Shown here: piece by piece, positions 16,698 through 24,100 of the stretch
Position numbering within the stretch: position 1 is the stretch's first letter
Layout of the letters: the number at the start of each line of letters is the position of its first letter
DNA from: Azospirillum sp. OGB3
Lineage (GTDB): Bacteria > Pseudomonadota > Alphaproteobacteria > Azospirillales > Azospirillaceae
Reading direction: 5' to 3'
NCBI RefSeq assembly: GCF_014192915.1
Contig: NZ_JACHYN010000008.1
Location: forward strand, 72,891-136,890
Length of the DNA stretch: 64,000 nucleotides
The notes under the pieces: generated by a model
Seen by the model: only the letters and a program-made list of their open reading frames with translations
The model's database searches: none
Told to the model about the DNA's origin: nothing
Translations under genes and position numbers: made by a program

Positions 16698-17376
16698 AAG
16701 CGTTCCGGCCATCGGTATTCCGGCCATCGGCATTCCGGTGATCGGCGTCCTGCGCTTCGGCATCCAACATCAGCCGGGTCCCGCAGGGGTTGCCGCGGTC
16801 CAGCGCCCGGGCGAAACGGCGGTGATCCTCTCGCGACACGCACCAAACCGCCCCGCCGAAGCGCGCCATGCGGTCCGGCAAGGCCGGATCGACCACGCCG
16901 TCGGCGACGAGCCGGGTCACCGGGGCGGTCGCGTCCGGCAACGGGGCGGACTTGACGAGAACCGCGCAGGTGGCACCGAGCGCGCCGGCCAGCCAGACCG
17001 CCAGACTGTCGGAGGTGACGTCCCAGCTTTCCGCCACGTCGGCGTCGTCCGCCAGGGGAAGGGGCATCCAGACGGTCGGGCTCGGCCGGCCGCGCAGATC
17101 GGCGAGGCTGCGGGCCGGGGACAGCCGCGGCTCCAGGTCGGCCAGGGCGGTTCCGTACTGCTCCATGGCGAGCAGGGCCATGCGGTGCGCGGCGCGGTCG
17201 CCGAAGCCGAGCGCCGGCTGGGCGTCGCGGACGGCGTCGGCGAAGGGGCCACCGCCGGGAACGAGCACGACGCGCAGGCGGCGCGCCGCGGCCAGGATTT
17301 CCAGCCAGCGCCGCAACTCCGGGGCGCGCCACAGGCTGCCGCCCAGCTTCACGACCCACAACGGCGCGCTGCTCAT
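16690..17376 (-). CDS. Amino-acid kinase family protein, possibly MfnE-like
   Basis: 228 residues from the ATG at 17376, overlapping the FolB-like stop (ATGA). WVVKLGGSL at the N-terminus and VLVPGGGPFADAVR are the phosphate-binding loops of the amino-acid kinase fold; ATCAVLVKSAPL lies before the ATP lid. In methanofuran synthesis MfnE, of this fold, phosphorylates the aminomethylfuran phosphate, so the same job is likely here. The C-terminus ends in a repeat-encoded tail (RNADGRNTDGRNAYG) that overlaps the next gene start and is probably not functional. Substrate is inferred from context. Confidence 0.78.
   Translation of the reverse strand: MSSAPLWVVKLGGSLWRAPELRRWLEILAAARRLRVVLVPGGGPFADAVRDAQPALGFGDRAAHRMALLAMEQYGTALADLEPRLSPARSLADLRGRPSPTVWMPLPLADDADVAESWDVTSDSLAVWLAGALGATCAVLVKSAPLPDATAPVTRLVADGVVDPALPDRMARFGGAVWCVSREDHRRFARALDRGNPCGTRLMLDAEAQDADHRNADGRNTDGRNAYG
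16703..16747. repeat. 15-base tandem repeat, three units
   Basis: Units at 16703, 16718 and 16733; the first two differ by one base, the third is diverged. It encodes the last residues of the kinase (RNADG/RNTDG/RNAYG) and lies just upstream of the DHPS-like start. Confidence 0.85.
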
Positions 17377-17861
17377 GATGCCGTTCGTGCTCCCTCGGGG
17401 CGGGACCGCTCGATGATGATTCCGACGCCGCCGGATTCCGGGACGACGTCCAGCTTCTCCACCTGCACCCGCGCGCGGGTCACATCCGGGTTGGAGAAGC
17501 ACAAGGCGAGAATGCGGTCGCCGAGCGTCTCGACGAGATTCACATGGGCGCCGTCGCGCAGGGCGCGGATGCCGTCGATCAGGAAGTCATAGGACAGCAC
17601 CTCGTCCAGGCTGTCGGTCATCGGCCGGTCGGGCCAGGGGAGAGTCAGCGAGACGTTGATCCGGACGCGCTGGGTGCGCTCCTTCTCCTCATCCCAGACG
17701 CCGATCCGGAACTGGTCCACATAGTCGCGCAGCGTGATGTCGTAATACCGCACACGGCTCGCCGCCGGGCGGTACGGCACATAGGAGAGCAAAGCGTCGT
17801 CGGCCAAGCGATCCTCCTCCCCGTGTAGGACGAAGGTTGGCTCCCCCGCCTCGGATGTCAT
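17373..17861 (-). CDS. Dihydroneopterin aldolase-like protein (FolB family)
   Basis: 162 residues. From about residue 39 it follows the FolB fold: VRYYDITLRDYVDQFRIGVWDEEK, VRINVSLTL, SYDFLIDGIRAL and NLVETLGDRILALCF, where the Glu/Leu-rich helix carries the pterin-binding glutamate. The N-terminal 38 residues are extra. FolB-type enzymes cleave dihydroneopterin; in an H4MPT operon it probably supplies 6-hydroxymethyldihydropterin for the DHPS-like enzyme two genes later. It starts nine bases after the DUF3280 gene and overlaps the kinase gene. Confidence 0.85.
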   Translation of the reverse strand: MTSEAGEPTFVLHGEEDRLADDALLSYVPYRPAASRVRYYDITLRDYVDQFRIGVWDEEKERTQRVRINVSLTLPWPDRPMTDSLDEVLSYDFLIDGIRALRDGAHVNLVETLGDRILALCFSNPDVTRARVQVEKLDVVPESGGVGIIIERSRPEGARTAS

Positions 17862-17870
17862 CAGGGTTCG

Positions 17871-18380
17871 TCACCGGTCGGACGGCGGTGCGGCCAGCAG
17901 GCGGTGACGCAGCAGCCATTCGACGCCGCGCCGCCAGGACCGCTCGTTGTCGCCGCGGATGTCCGCGTTCGCGACGGCGATGATCTCGCCGTCTCCGGTG
18001 CGGCGCATTATAATCTGCATGTTGAGGATCAGCGTGCTGATCTTATGGATGAAACCCGTCACCACGATGTCCGCGCCGGCCCGGCGCCCGAGGTCGCGTT
18101 CGCAGCCGTTGCAGCGATGGAGCGACGCCGGCACCTCCGCGGCAACGGCGCTGTCGCGAACGCCGGTCACCTCGTAACCGCCATTCTTCAGCCCGTCGCG
18201 CAGCAGCGCCGTCACCCGCTCCAGACGTGCGGCATGGTCCGGGTCGGGGGCTTCCCGGCTGGTGTCCACCAGTTCCAGATCGAAGACCAGAGCCTTGGCC
18301 GGCGCCTGCGCCGCCGCCGGAGCCGCACAGCTCAGCAGAAGGAACAGGAGCGCCGTCGCGGCGAATTCCGTCGGCCTCAT
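17871..18380 (-). CDS. Exported DUF3280/DUF2380 family protein
   Basis: 169 residues from the ATG at 18380; the frame is open to 18431 but a start there would break the signal peptide (FAATALLFLLLSCAAPAAAQ). A cysteine in the h-region is not a proper lipobox. Mature features are ALVFDLELVDTSRE, LRDGLKNGGYEVTG, the CNGCERDLGRRAGAD motif and VANADIRGDNERSWRRGVEWLL. The family occurs in methylotrophy clusters but has no known role. It is the first gene of the cofactor operon (nine bases before the FolB-like gene) and diverges from the next gene with a 49-base spacer. Confidence 0.75.
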   Translation of the reverse strand: MRPTEFAATALLFLLLSCAAPAAAQAPAKALVFDLELVDTSREAPDPDHAARLERVTALLRDGLKNGGYEVTGVRDSAVAAEVPASLHRCNGCERDLGRRAGADIVVTGFIHKISTLILNMQIIMRRTGDGEIIAVANADIRGDNERSWRRGVEWLLRHRLLAAPPSDR

Positions 18381-18429
18381 CCGAATGCGTGGATGGGCAA
18401 GGACGCCCGATATCCGGCAGGCTCTCATC

Positions 18430-19044
18430 ATGCGTCACCGCTCCGCTGTCCTCGCCGCCGCGTTGCTTATCCTGGCGCCCGTCCCGGCGGGGGCGGCCGG
18501 GAGCGATCCGGACTGGCCTTGCATCCAGATCCTCGTGCCGACCCTGTCGTCCGGCCAGATCTGGCCCGGCGACCCCATCGAGGGGAAGGAAGGCGACTGG
18601 CGCGACATTCCCGGCACCGAACCGGTCCTGAAGCAGCTTCTCGACCGCCGGCTCGATCCGGAACAGGAGCGGGCGGCGATCGACCGCTTCGCCGACCAGT
18701 TGGAGGCCAACGGGGCGGCGGCGGACCGCAACGCCGCCCTCACCGCCCTGTTCGCCGGGGCCTTTGACGCGCTCAACCGCGAGCGCGGTCAGGCCATTTC
18801 GGCCATCAAGCGCTACGCCCACCAGCAGCGCGTCCTGCTCGACAGCATCGACGCGGCGCTGACCCGTCTCCAGGCGCTTCCCGCCGACGCCCCCGAGGCG
18901 GTGGCTCTGCGCGAGGAGATCGCGTGGCGGCGGCGCATCCTCGACGAGCGGCGGCGCAACCAGGCGGCGCTGTGCGAGCAGCCTGTCCAGTTCGAACAGA
19001 AGGCCGGCCGCATCGCCCGGGACATCGCCGCCCGCCTGGATTGA
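18430..19044 (+). CDS. Exported helical protein of unknown function
   Basis: 204 residues from the ATG at 18430. MRHRSAVLAAALLILAPVPAGAAG is a signal peptide; the mature protein begins SDPDWPCIQILVPTLSSGQIWPG. From residue 55 on it is strongly helical with charged and Ala-rich heptads (DRFADQLEANGAAADRN, RQ-rich linkers, LREEIAWRRRILDERRRNQ) and probably forms coiled coils. Two cysteines lie in the mature protein. I do not recognise the family. It sits between the cofactor operon and the xox operon, convergent with xoxJ (30-base gap), which suggests a periplasmic role in methanol oxidation. Confidence 0.7.
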   Translation: MRHRSAVLAAALLILAPVPAGAAGSDPDWPCIQILVPTLSSGQIWPGDPIEGKEGDWRDIPGTEPVLKQLLDRRLDPEQERAAIDRFADQLEANGAAADRNAALTALFAGAFDALNRERGQAISAIKRYAHQQRVLLDSIDAALTRLQALPADAPEAVALREEIAWRRRILDERRRNQAALCEQPVQFEQKAGRIARDIAARLD

Positions 19045-19074
19045 GCCAGCTTGGACCGTGGCGAACCGCGTCGA

Positions 19075-20391
19075 TCAGTTCGACGCGCCGCCGGCAAAAG
19101 GTTCGACGGTCTCCAGTCCGTATCCCGCCTCCTGCCAGCGCATGGCGCCGTCGGAATACCAGTAGACGTTGCCGTATCCCCACTCCACGGCGCGCTTCGC
19201 GGCGTTCCACGACATCCAGCAGTCCGGCTCGCAGAAGAAGACCAGCCGGGCGGCCCGATCGCCGTGGCTCACCGTCTCCAGCCCGGCGCGGAAATAGCGC
19301 TCTTGCTCGCCCGACAGGCTGCCATAACCGACGTTGGGCAGCCAGACCGCCCCCGGCAGGCTGCGGCGGGGCGGCGGCACCCAGACGGCCGGCTCCGGGC
19401 GGTCGGCCGGGCGCGGCGGCGCCGGCATCACGTCGATCAGCCGCGCGTCGGGAAAACGCTCGATCAGCCGCCGCAGTTCCGCCAGGGTCACGGTGGAGGC
19501 GCCGGACAGTCCGGCGGGGGTCGGGGCGCGGTACTGGTCCATCCGGTAGCCCGGCGGCTCAATGGCGGCGGCGGACTTCAGCGTGCCGTCCGGGCCGACG
19601 ATCGGGACGTGGTAGCGCAGCAGGATGCGGTCGATGTCGTCCTGGCGGCGCTTGATGAAGTCATTCAGCCAATGTTTCCACTCCGGCTCGTCGGAGCGGA
19701 TGCCCATGGAGATGTTGAATTGCAGCCGGGCGCCCGCCGGTTCCCTGACCAGCGGAACGACGGTCAGCGGCTCGCTCTGCTGGGCGGCGAAGTAACCGGC
19801 GATCGGTCCCCAGATCACCGCGGCGTCGGTCTTGCCGGCGGCGACGTCCTCAATGGCGTCGCGGGCCGGGTTGTTGGCGCGCGTGTCGGTGTTGAGCTGG
19901 TAGGGCTCCGTCCGGGTGATTCCGTACAGGCGCAGCAGGTTGACCGCGGGCGTCTTCTCGACGACGCCGATGCGCGCGTCCTTCAGGGACGGATCGCCCA
20001 CGCTCTCCGCCCGGATGCCCGATTTGGTGCGGTAGACGAGGGAATAGACGGTCCGGTAGTAGGGGTTGGTGTTCTGCATCAACTCCTCGCCGGACGCCGT
20101 GCCCATCACGAGGTCGCACTGCCGCGCGCGCAGCGTGTTGCGGACAAAGCCGATGGTCTGGGGCCACCAGTAATAGGTCACCGGTTTCTTCAGGTCCTCG
20201 CCGATGAGCCGGGCGATCTCGTTCTCGAAACCCTCCATCCGTTCGTTGGAATAGGGCAGGAGGTTGCCGTCGGCGCAGACGCGCACGGTTTCGCGCTCCG
20301 TCACCTCGACGGCGCGGGCCGGCAGGGTGACGGACAGCAGAGCCGCGGCGCTGGCGACGGCGATGGCCGCGGGTGTGGAAGGATGTGCCAT
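19075..20391 (-). CDS. xoxJ: XoxJ-like periplasmic binding protein fused to a CXXCW rhodanese-like domain
   Basis: 438 residues; ATG at 20391 follows GGAGGGAAA. A signal peptide (AIAVASAAALLSVTLPARA) is followed by a solute-binding domain (about 28-285) of the kind associated with quinoprotein dehydrogenases: VRVCADGNLLPYSNERMEGFENE and LRARQCDLVMGTASGEELM. From about residue 305 a second, rhodanese-like domain follows: LIDVMPAPPRP, then RLVFFCEPDCWMSWNAAKRA, the C-EPD-CW motif of the PQQ-associated CXXCW proteins. These two are usually separate genes. XoxJ is thought to help activate or mature XoxF; the cysteine pair suggests redox or sulfur chemistry near PQQ enzymes. Confidence 0.9.
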   Translation of the reverse strand: MAHPSTPAAIAVASAAALLSVTLPARAVEVTERETVRVCADGNLLPYSNERMEGFENEIARLIGEDLKKPVTYYWWPQTIGFVRNTLRARQCDLVMGTASGEELMQNTNPYYRTVYSLVYRTKSGIRAESVGDPSLKDARIGVVEKTPAVNLLRLYGITRTEPYQLNTDTRANNPARDAIEDVAAGKTDAAVIWGPIAGYFAAQQSEPLTVVPLVREPAGARLQFNISMGIRSDEPEWKHWLNDFIKRRQDDIDRILLRYHVPIVGPDGTLKSAAAIEPPGYRMDQYRAPTPAGLSGASTVTLAELRRLIERFPDARLIDVMPAPPRPADRPEPAVWVPPPRRSLPGAVWLPNVGYGSLSGEQERYFRAGLETVSHGDRAARLVFFCEPDCWMSWNAAKRAVEWGYGNVYWYSDGAMRWQEAGYGLETVEPFAGGASN

Positions 20392-20412
20392 GAACGGTTT
20401 CCCTCCGCCGGA

Positions 20413-20850
20413 TCAGCCGCCGATGCGTTGCGGGCGTCCACCGGGCAGAGCGCCGTCGGCCCGCGCCTTCAGGTAGCGGTAGATGTCGTCCAGGTGATCC
20501 ATGATGTTTGGGTCCAGCCCGAAGGAGGGCATCACCTTGTCGCCGGTGGCGCCCTGGTTCTGGCGGCCGTTGACGACGACCTCCTTGAACTCGTCGTAGC
20601 TGATGCGTTTGAGCGAGTCCGCTAGGCTGGGGGCGAAGGACGAGCCCGAGGCGTCGAAGCCGTGGCAGGTGTGGCAGGTCGCGTGAAAGCGCCGGTAGCC
20701 GTTGTAGGTTCCCTTGTCCACCTGACCGTCCTTGACGATGTAGGTCGGCATCCCGTCGGGTGTCGTCGGCGCGTCCTGTGCCAGGGCGGCGAAACAGGCG
20801 ACGGTGCCCGCCGTCAGCATGCCGGTCAGCAAGCCAAGTCTGGGTTTCAT
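20413..20850 (-). CDS. xoxG: Cytochrome c partner of XoxF methanol dehydrogenase
   Basis: 145 residues from the ATG at 20850. Signal peptide about 1-25 (LLTGMLTAGTVACFAALAQ). One haem site C59-H-T-C62-H63 and a probable axial methionine M107 in KVMPSFG. XoxG cytochromes take electrons from PQQ in XoxF. It is 21 bases before xoxJ and 100 bases after xoxF, the gap holding a terminator-like hairpin. Upstream in-frame codons to 20910 read through the hairpin and are not used. Confidence 0.92.
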   Translation of the reverse strand: MKPRLGLLTGMLTAGTVACFAALAQDAPTTPDGMPTYIVKDGQVDKGTYNGYRRFHATCHTCHGFDASGSSFAPSLADSLKRISYDEFKEVVVNGRQNQGATGDKVMPSFGLDPNIMDHLDDIYRYLKARADGALPGGRPQRIGG

Positions 20851-20911
20851 GTGTGTCGAGTTCCTTGCCCGGAAGCCGGGTCCCAGTGAATGCCGAAAGC
20901 CGTAAAGCAAA

Positions 20912-20939
20912 GCCCCCGGTGCGTCGCGGCACCGGGGGC
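20912..20939 (-). terminator. Intrinsic terminator or attenuator between xoxF and xoxG
   Basis: GCCCCCGGTG and CACCGGGGGC, perfect 10-base arms with an eight-base loop, followed on the minus strand by TTTGCTTT. It starts 12 bases after the xoxF stop. With both genes in one unit it would make xoxF mRNA more abundant than xoxGJ mRNA. Confidence 0.75.
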
Positions 20940-20950
20940 AGGTCTGCCGA

Positions 20951-22834
20951 TCACTTCTGGTCCGGAACGTGGAACACCGTCAGGACCCCGCCGAGCTGGG
21001 TGTACTCGCCCAGCGACTGGTGGGCGCCGACCGCGCCGAGGCCGGCGGTCTCCACACCCGTTCCTCCGGTGCGGTTGGGATGGACGGCCTGATGCCACTG
21101 GTTCGCCCCGGATTCCTGGGTCAGACCGGCGGCGAGACCGATGCCGGCCCAGCCGCCGACGCCGGACAGGACGGCCACATACTGCTTGCCGTTGTGGGTG
21201 TAGGTGTTGATGTTGCCGATGATGCCGGACGGGGTCTTGAACCGCCACAGCTCCTTGCCGTCCTTCATGTCGACGGCGACGATGTAGCCTTCCAGCGTCC
21301 CATAATAGGCCAAGCCGCCCTTGGTGGTCAGGGCGCCGCTCCACACCGCGAAGCGCTCCGGCCGCGACCAGACGATCTTGCCGGCCGCCGCGTCCCAGGC
21401 GATGAAGTTGCCCATGCCGCCGTGCGAGTTCGGCGTCGGGTACATCGACACGGTCGAGCCGACATAGGCCTGCCCCGCCGTGTAGGAGACGGAGAACGGC
21501 TCGTAGTCCATGCAGATGTGGTTGGTCGGGACGTAGAACAGGCCGGTGTCCGGCGAGAAGGAGGCCGGCTGCTGGTCCTTGGTGCCGAGTGCTGCCGGGC
21601 AGACGGCGGCGGTGTTCTTGTCCTCGCCGTTGGCGAAGGTGCTGTACTTGTCGACGACGTTCGGCCGTCCGGTCTTCATGTCGACGTCGGTCGCCCAGTT
21701 GACCGTCGGGTCGTATTTTTGCGCGACGAGCAACTCGCCGGTCGCCCGGTCCAGGGTGTAGGCGAAGCCGTTGCGGTCGAAGTTGACCAGGACCTTGCGC
21801 TGCTGGCCGTTCATGGTGATGTCGGCCAGGATGTTCTCGTTGACGCCGTCGAAGTCCCACTCGTCGAAGGGCGTCTTCTGGTAGACCCACTTCGCCTCCC
21901 CGGTGTCGGGATCGCGGGCGAAGATGGTCATCGACCATTTGTTGTCGCTCTTGGCCCGGTCCTTGTCGACGGCCCGCTGCGTCGGGTTCCAGGTGCCGGG
22001 GTTGCCGGTGCCGTAATAGATCAGGTTGAGCGCCGGATCGTAGGTGTACCAGCCCCAGGTGGTTCCGCCGCCGCGCTTCCATTCCTCGCCCGGCCAGGTC
22101 GAGACGCCGAGATCCTTCTGCCCGATCGGCTTGCCCATCATCATCGTCTTCGACGGGTCGATCTTCACGTCGGCGTCGGGACCGGTCGAGAAGGCCCGCC
22201 ACACCATCTTGCCGCTGTTCGTGTCGTAGGCGGTCAGATGCCCGCGCACGCCGAACTCGCCGCCGCTGATGCCGACGAAGACCTTGTCCTTGACCACCAG
22301 CGGGGCCGCCGTCAGGGTCTCGCCCTTGGTGTGGTCGCCGTTCTTGGCCTTCCACATCTCCTTGCCGGTCTTGGCGTCGAGTGCCACCAGCGTGTTGTCC
22401 GCCTGCGCCAGGAAGACCTTGCCGTCGGCGACCGCGACGCCGCGGTTGACGGTGTCGCAGCACATCACCGGGATAACGGTCGGGTCCTGGACCGATTCAT
22501 ATTTCCAGATGACTCGCCCCGGGTTGTTGAGGTCCAGCGCGAAGACCTTGTTGGGGAACGGCGTGTGGATGTACATCACGTCGCCGACGACGATCGGCCC
22601 GCCTTCATGGCCGCGCAGAACACCGGTCGAGAACGACCACGCGACCTGAAGATTCTTGACGTTGTTCGTGGTGATCTGGTCGAGGGGGCTGTACCGCTGC
22701 CCGGCATAATTGCCAAGCTGGGACGCCCAGTTGTTGGGGTTCGCTTCATTCTTGAGAATACTGTCATTCGCGGAAACCGAGCCGGCGGCGACGATGGCGA
22801 CAGACGCCAGAAGCCAGCGAGACAACACCTTCAT
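20951..22834 (-). CDS. xoxF: Lanthanide-dependent PQQ methanol dehydrogenase
   Basis: 627 residues. Signal peptide about 1-22 (ending AAGSVSA), then the eight-bladed PQQ propeller. Vicinal cysteines C125-C126 ([10 protein letters not shown]) form the disulfide that lies on PQQ. Metal ligands E193 (GGEFG), N278 (GTGNPG), D327 and D329 (DEWDFDG) can be read off; the second aspartate of the DxD pair marks the lanthanide-using XoxF type, whereas calcium-using MxaF has alanine there. No MxaI or mxa gene is seen in the window. It oxidises methanol to formaldehyde or formate in the periplasm with XoxG as acceptor. GGGAGGGA precedes the ATG. Confidence 0.97.
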   Translation of the reverse strand: MKVLSRWLLASVAIVAAGSVSANDSILKNEANPNNWASQLGNYAGQRYSPLDQITTNNVKNLQVAWSFSTGVLRGHEGGPIVVGDVMYIHTPFPNKVFALDLNNPGRVIWKYESVQDPTVIPVMCCDTVNRGVAVADGKVFLAQADNTLVALDAKTGKEMWKAKNGDHTKGETLTAAPLVVKDKVFVGISGGEFGVRGHLTAYDTNSGKMVWRAFSTGPDADVKIDPSKTMMMGKPIGQKDLGVSTWPGEEWKRGGGTTWGWYTYDPALNLIYYGTGNPGTWNPTQRAVDKDRAKSDNKWSMTIFARDPDTGEAKWVYQKTPFDEWDFDGVNENILADITMNGQQRKVLVNFDRNGFAYTLDRATGELLVAQKYDPTVNWATDVDMKTGRPNVVDKYSTFANGEDKNTAAVCPAALGTKDQQPASFSPDTGLFYVPTNHICMDYEPFSVSYTAGQAYVGSTVSMYPTPNSHGGMGNFIAWDAAAGKIVWSRPERFAVWSGALTTKGGLAYYGTLEGYIVAVDMKDGKELWRFKTPSGIIGNINTYTHNGKQYVAVLSGVGGWAGIGLAAGLTQESGANQWHQAVHPNRTGGTGVETAGLGAVGAHQSLGEYTQLGGVLTVFHVPDQK

Positions 22835-23313
22835 GACGATCCCTCCCGTGGTGGCGCTTATTGTTTACCCAAAAACCAATGGGCTTTTTGCTTATGAGCG
22901 CGGCGCAGAGTGCAAAAGGGCGTTGTCGCACGAATGTTTTCGTGCGGTATGTTCGGTTCTGAATTCAATATTCAGAAAAGCTGACGCCAAATTGGGACTT
23001 AATGCTATATTGGGACCATCTTCTCGTCAAGGCTCTGCCGAATAGAAAACGCTCAACAATCGTCCCGCACCAGATTTATCCATGACTGAACGCAAATTGG
23101 TAGTAAGCGATTAATCCTTCAAAGCGTGGTTTTGTAGTCTATTTATTTGCAGTTTCCAGAGAAATTTTTGTGCACAGCAACAATATTTGCTGCAAAGCAG
23201 CGTGGCCCGATCCGTGGACTCGATTGTTGATGGGTGTGTTCCGGCCTTCGCCCGCCTTGGCGGAAGCGCCGAAGGCGCCGGCTCATCAAGCATTCGTACA
23301 GGAAACGCGAACC
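22835..23313. promoter_or_regulatory. xoxF upstream region with two inverted repeats and a direct repeat
   Basis: 479 bases without a gene, clearly AT-richer than the surroundings. CGCACGAA-TGTT-TTCGTGCG at 22927-22946 is a perfect 8-base palindrome. CTGAAT-N5-ATTCAG is at 22959-22975. ATTGGGAC occurs twice in the same orientation at 22991-22998 and 23009-23016, 18 bases apart. These lie 93-182 bases upstream of the xoxF ATG and are good candidates for regulator sites. The part from about 23040 to 23310 shows nothing I can name. Confidence 0.6.
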
Positions 23314-23508
23314 ATGTTTGAACTGGTTCTGGTGATCTGTCTGGCCATGCGGCCTGACCAATGCGCCATCGAGCGCCCACTTTCCATCCAACGGTACCCG
23401 ACCGCGGTGGAATGCACCCGAAACAGCTATGTCCATGTCGTGCACTGGCTTATGGAGCATCCGACCTGGAATGTCCGCCAATGGCGGTGCGAGCAGCCCG
23501 GGGCCTGA
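23314..23508 (+). CDS. Small cysteine-containing protein, paralogue A
   Basis: 64 residues from the ATG at 23314 (AGGAAA eight bases upstream). Starts MFELVLVICLAMRPDQC and ends HWLMEHPTWNVRQWRCEQPGA, with cysteines at 9, 17, 34 and 59. It aligns with the second small protein at 23837: same MF start, CLA..P.QC, a middle Cys, W...HP and a C-terminal Cys. It looks like a small exported or membrane-linked protein with paired cysteines, but the first 12 residues are too short for a sure signal peptide. Function unknown; it lies next to xoxF. Confidence 0.65.
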   Translation: MFELVLVICLAMRPDQCAIERPLSIQRYPTAVECTRNSYVHVVHWLMEHPTWNVRQWRCEQPGA

Positions 23509-23836
23509 CTGCGTCGCGGGTTGCTTCAAGGAAACGAAACACGTCATTCAACGTTCCGTTGATCTGCGGCGCGCCAGATCTAGACGTGCGCGAAGAATTC
23601 TCTGGGCCTCGCAGCCCATTTCGCTTCATCGCCCGCACCCTCGCCTTCGCAAACTCCTAACGTTTAGGCATTGGTTAACCTTCGATGCCTAATGTTTCGG
23701 CGCCCTGTGGGGTGGCTCATTTCTGAGCAGCCGAAGTCCCGGCATCCTGTCCTCCCCCTTGGGCATGGCATGCGGCTTGCTCTCGCTGACCCGCAGGATG
23801 TTGGCACAGCCGTGCCGTTGCAGTTTGGAGCGCCCG
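23509..23836. other. 328-base spacer between the two small paralogues
   Basis: Moderate GC content, no convincing gene or hairpin. A few short open frames exist on both strands but lack ribosome sites and family features. I see nothing else in it. Confidence 0.4.
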
Positions 23837-24055
23837 ATGTTTGTTACCCTGTCGATGATCTTCTGCTTGGCGTCCGACCCGACCCAGTGCCGGACCATCA
23901 ACCCGATGGTTCCCGATACCGAACCCCTGACCATGTCGAGTTGCCCGATCGCCGGTCAGATCGAGAGCGCCAAGTGGATCAACGACCACCCGAAGTACGA
24001 GCTTCAGCGCATCCAATGCACGGTGGGCAAGCGGTTCAAGCAGCAGGGCGCGTGA
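23837..24055 (+). CDS. Small cysteine-containing protein, paralogue B
   Basis: 72 residues from the ATG at 23837, with GGAG seven bases before it. MFVTLSMIFCLASDPTQC at the start and KWINDHPKYELQRIQC at the end parallel paralogue A; cysteines at 10, 18, 36 and 61. It ends in a Lys/Gln tail (VGKRFKQQGA). The middle shares little with paralogue A beyond one cysteine, so the pair is old or fast-evolving. The open frame extends upstream to 23759 but without similarity to A, which supports the shorter start. Function unknown. Confidence 0.65.
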   Translation: MFVTLSMIFCLASDPTQCRTINPMVPDTEPLTMSSCPIAGQIESAKWINDHPKYELQRIQCTVGKRFKQQGA

Positions 24056-24100
24056 GGGTTTGACCGTGAGGGTTTTGACGGGGGACGGTTCGGTGCCGTC

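Noticed and set aside
15465..16955. Plus-strand open frame opposite the DHPS-like gene
   Set aside because: Antisense to a gene with secure motifs and overlap-supported ends.
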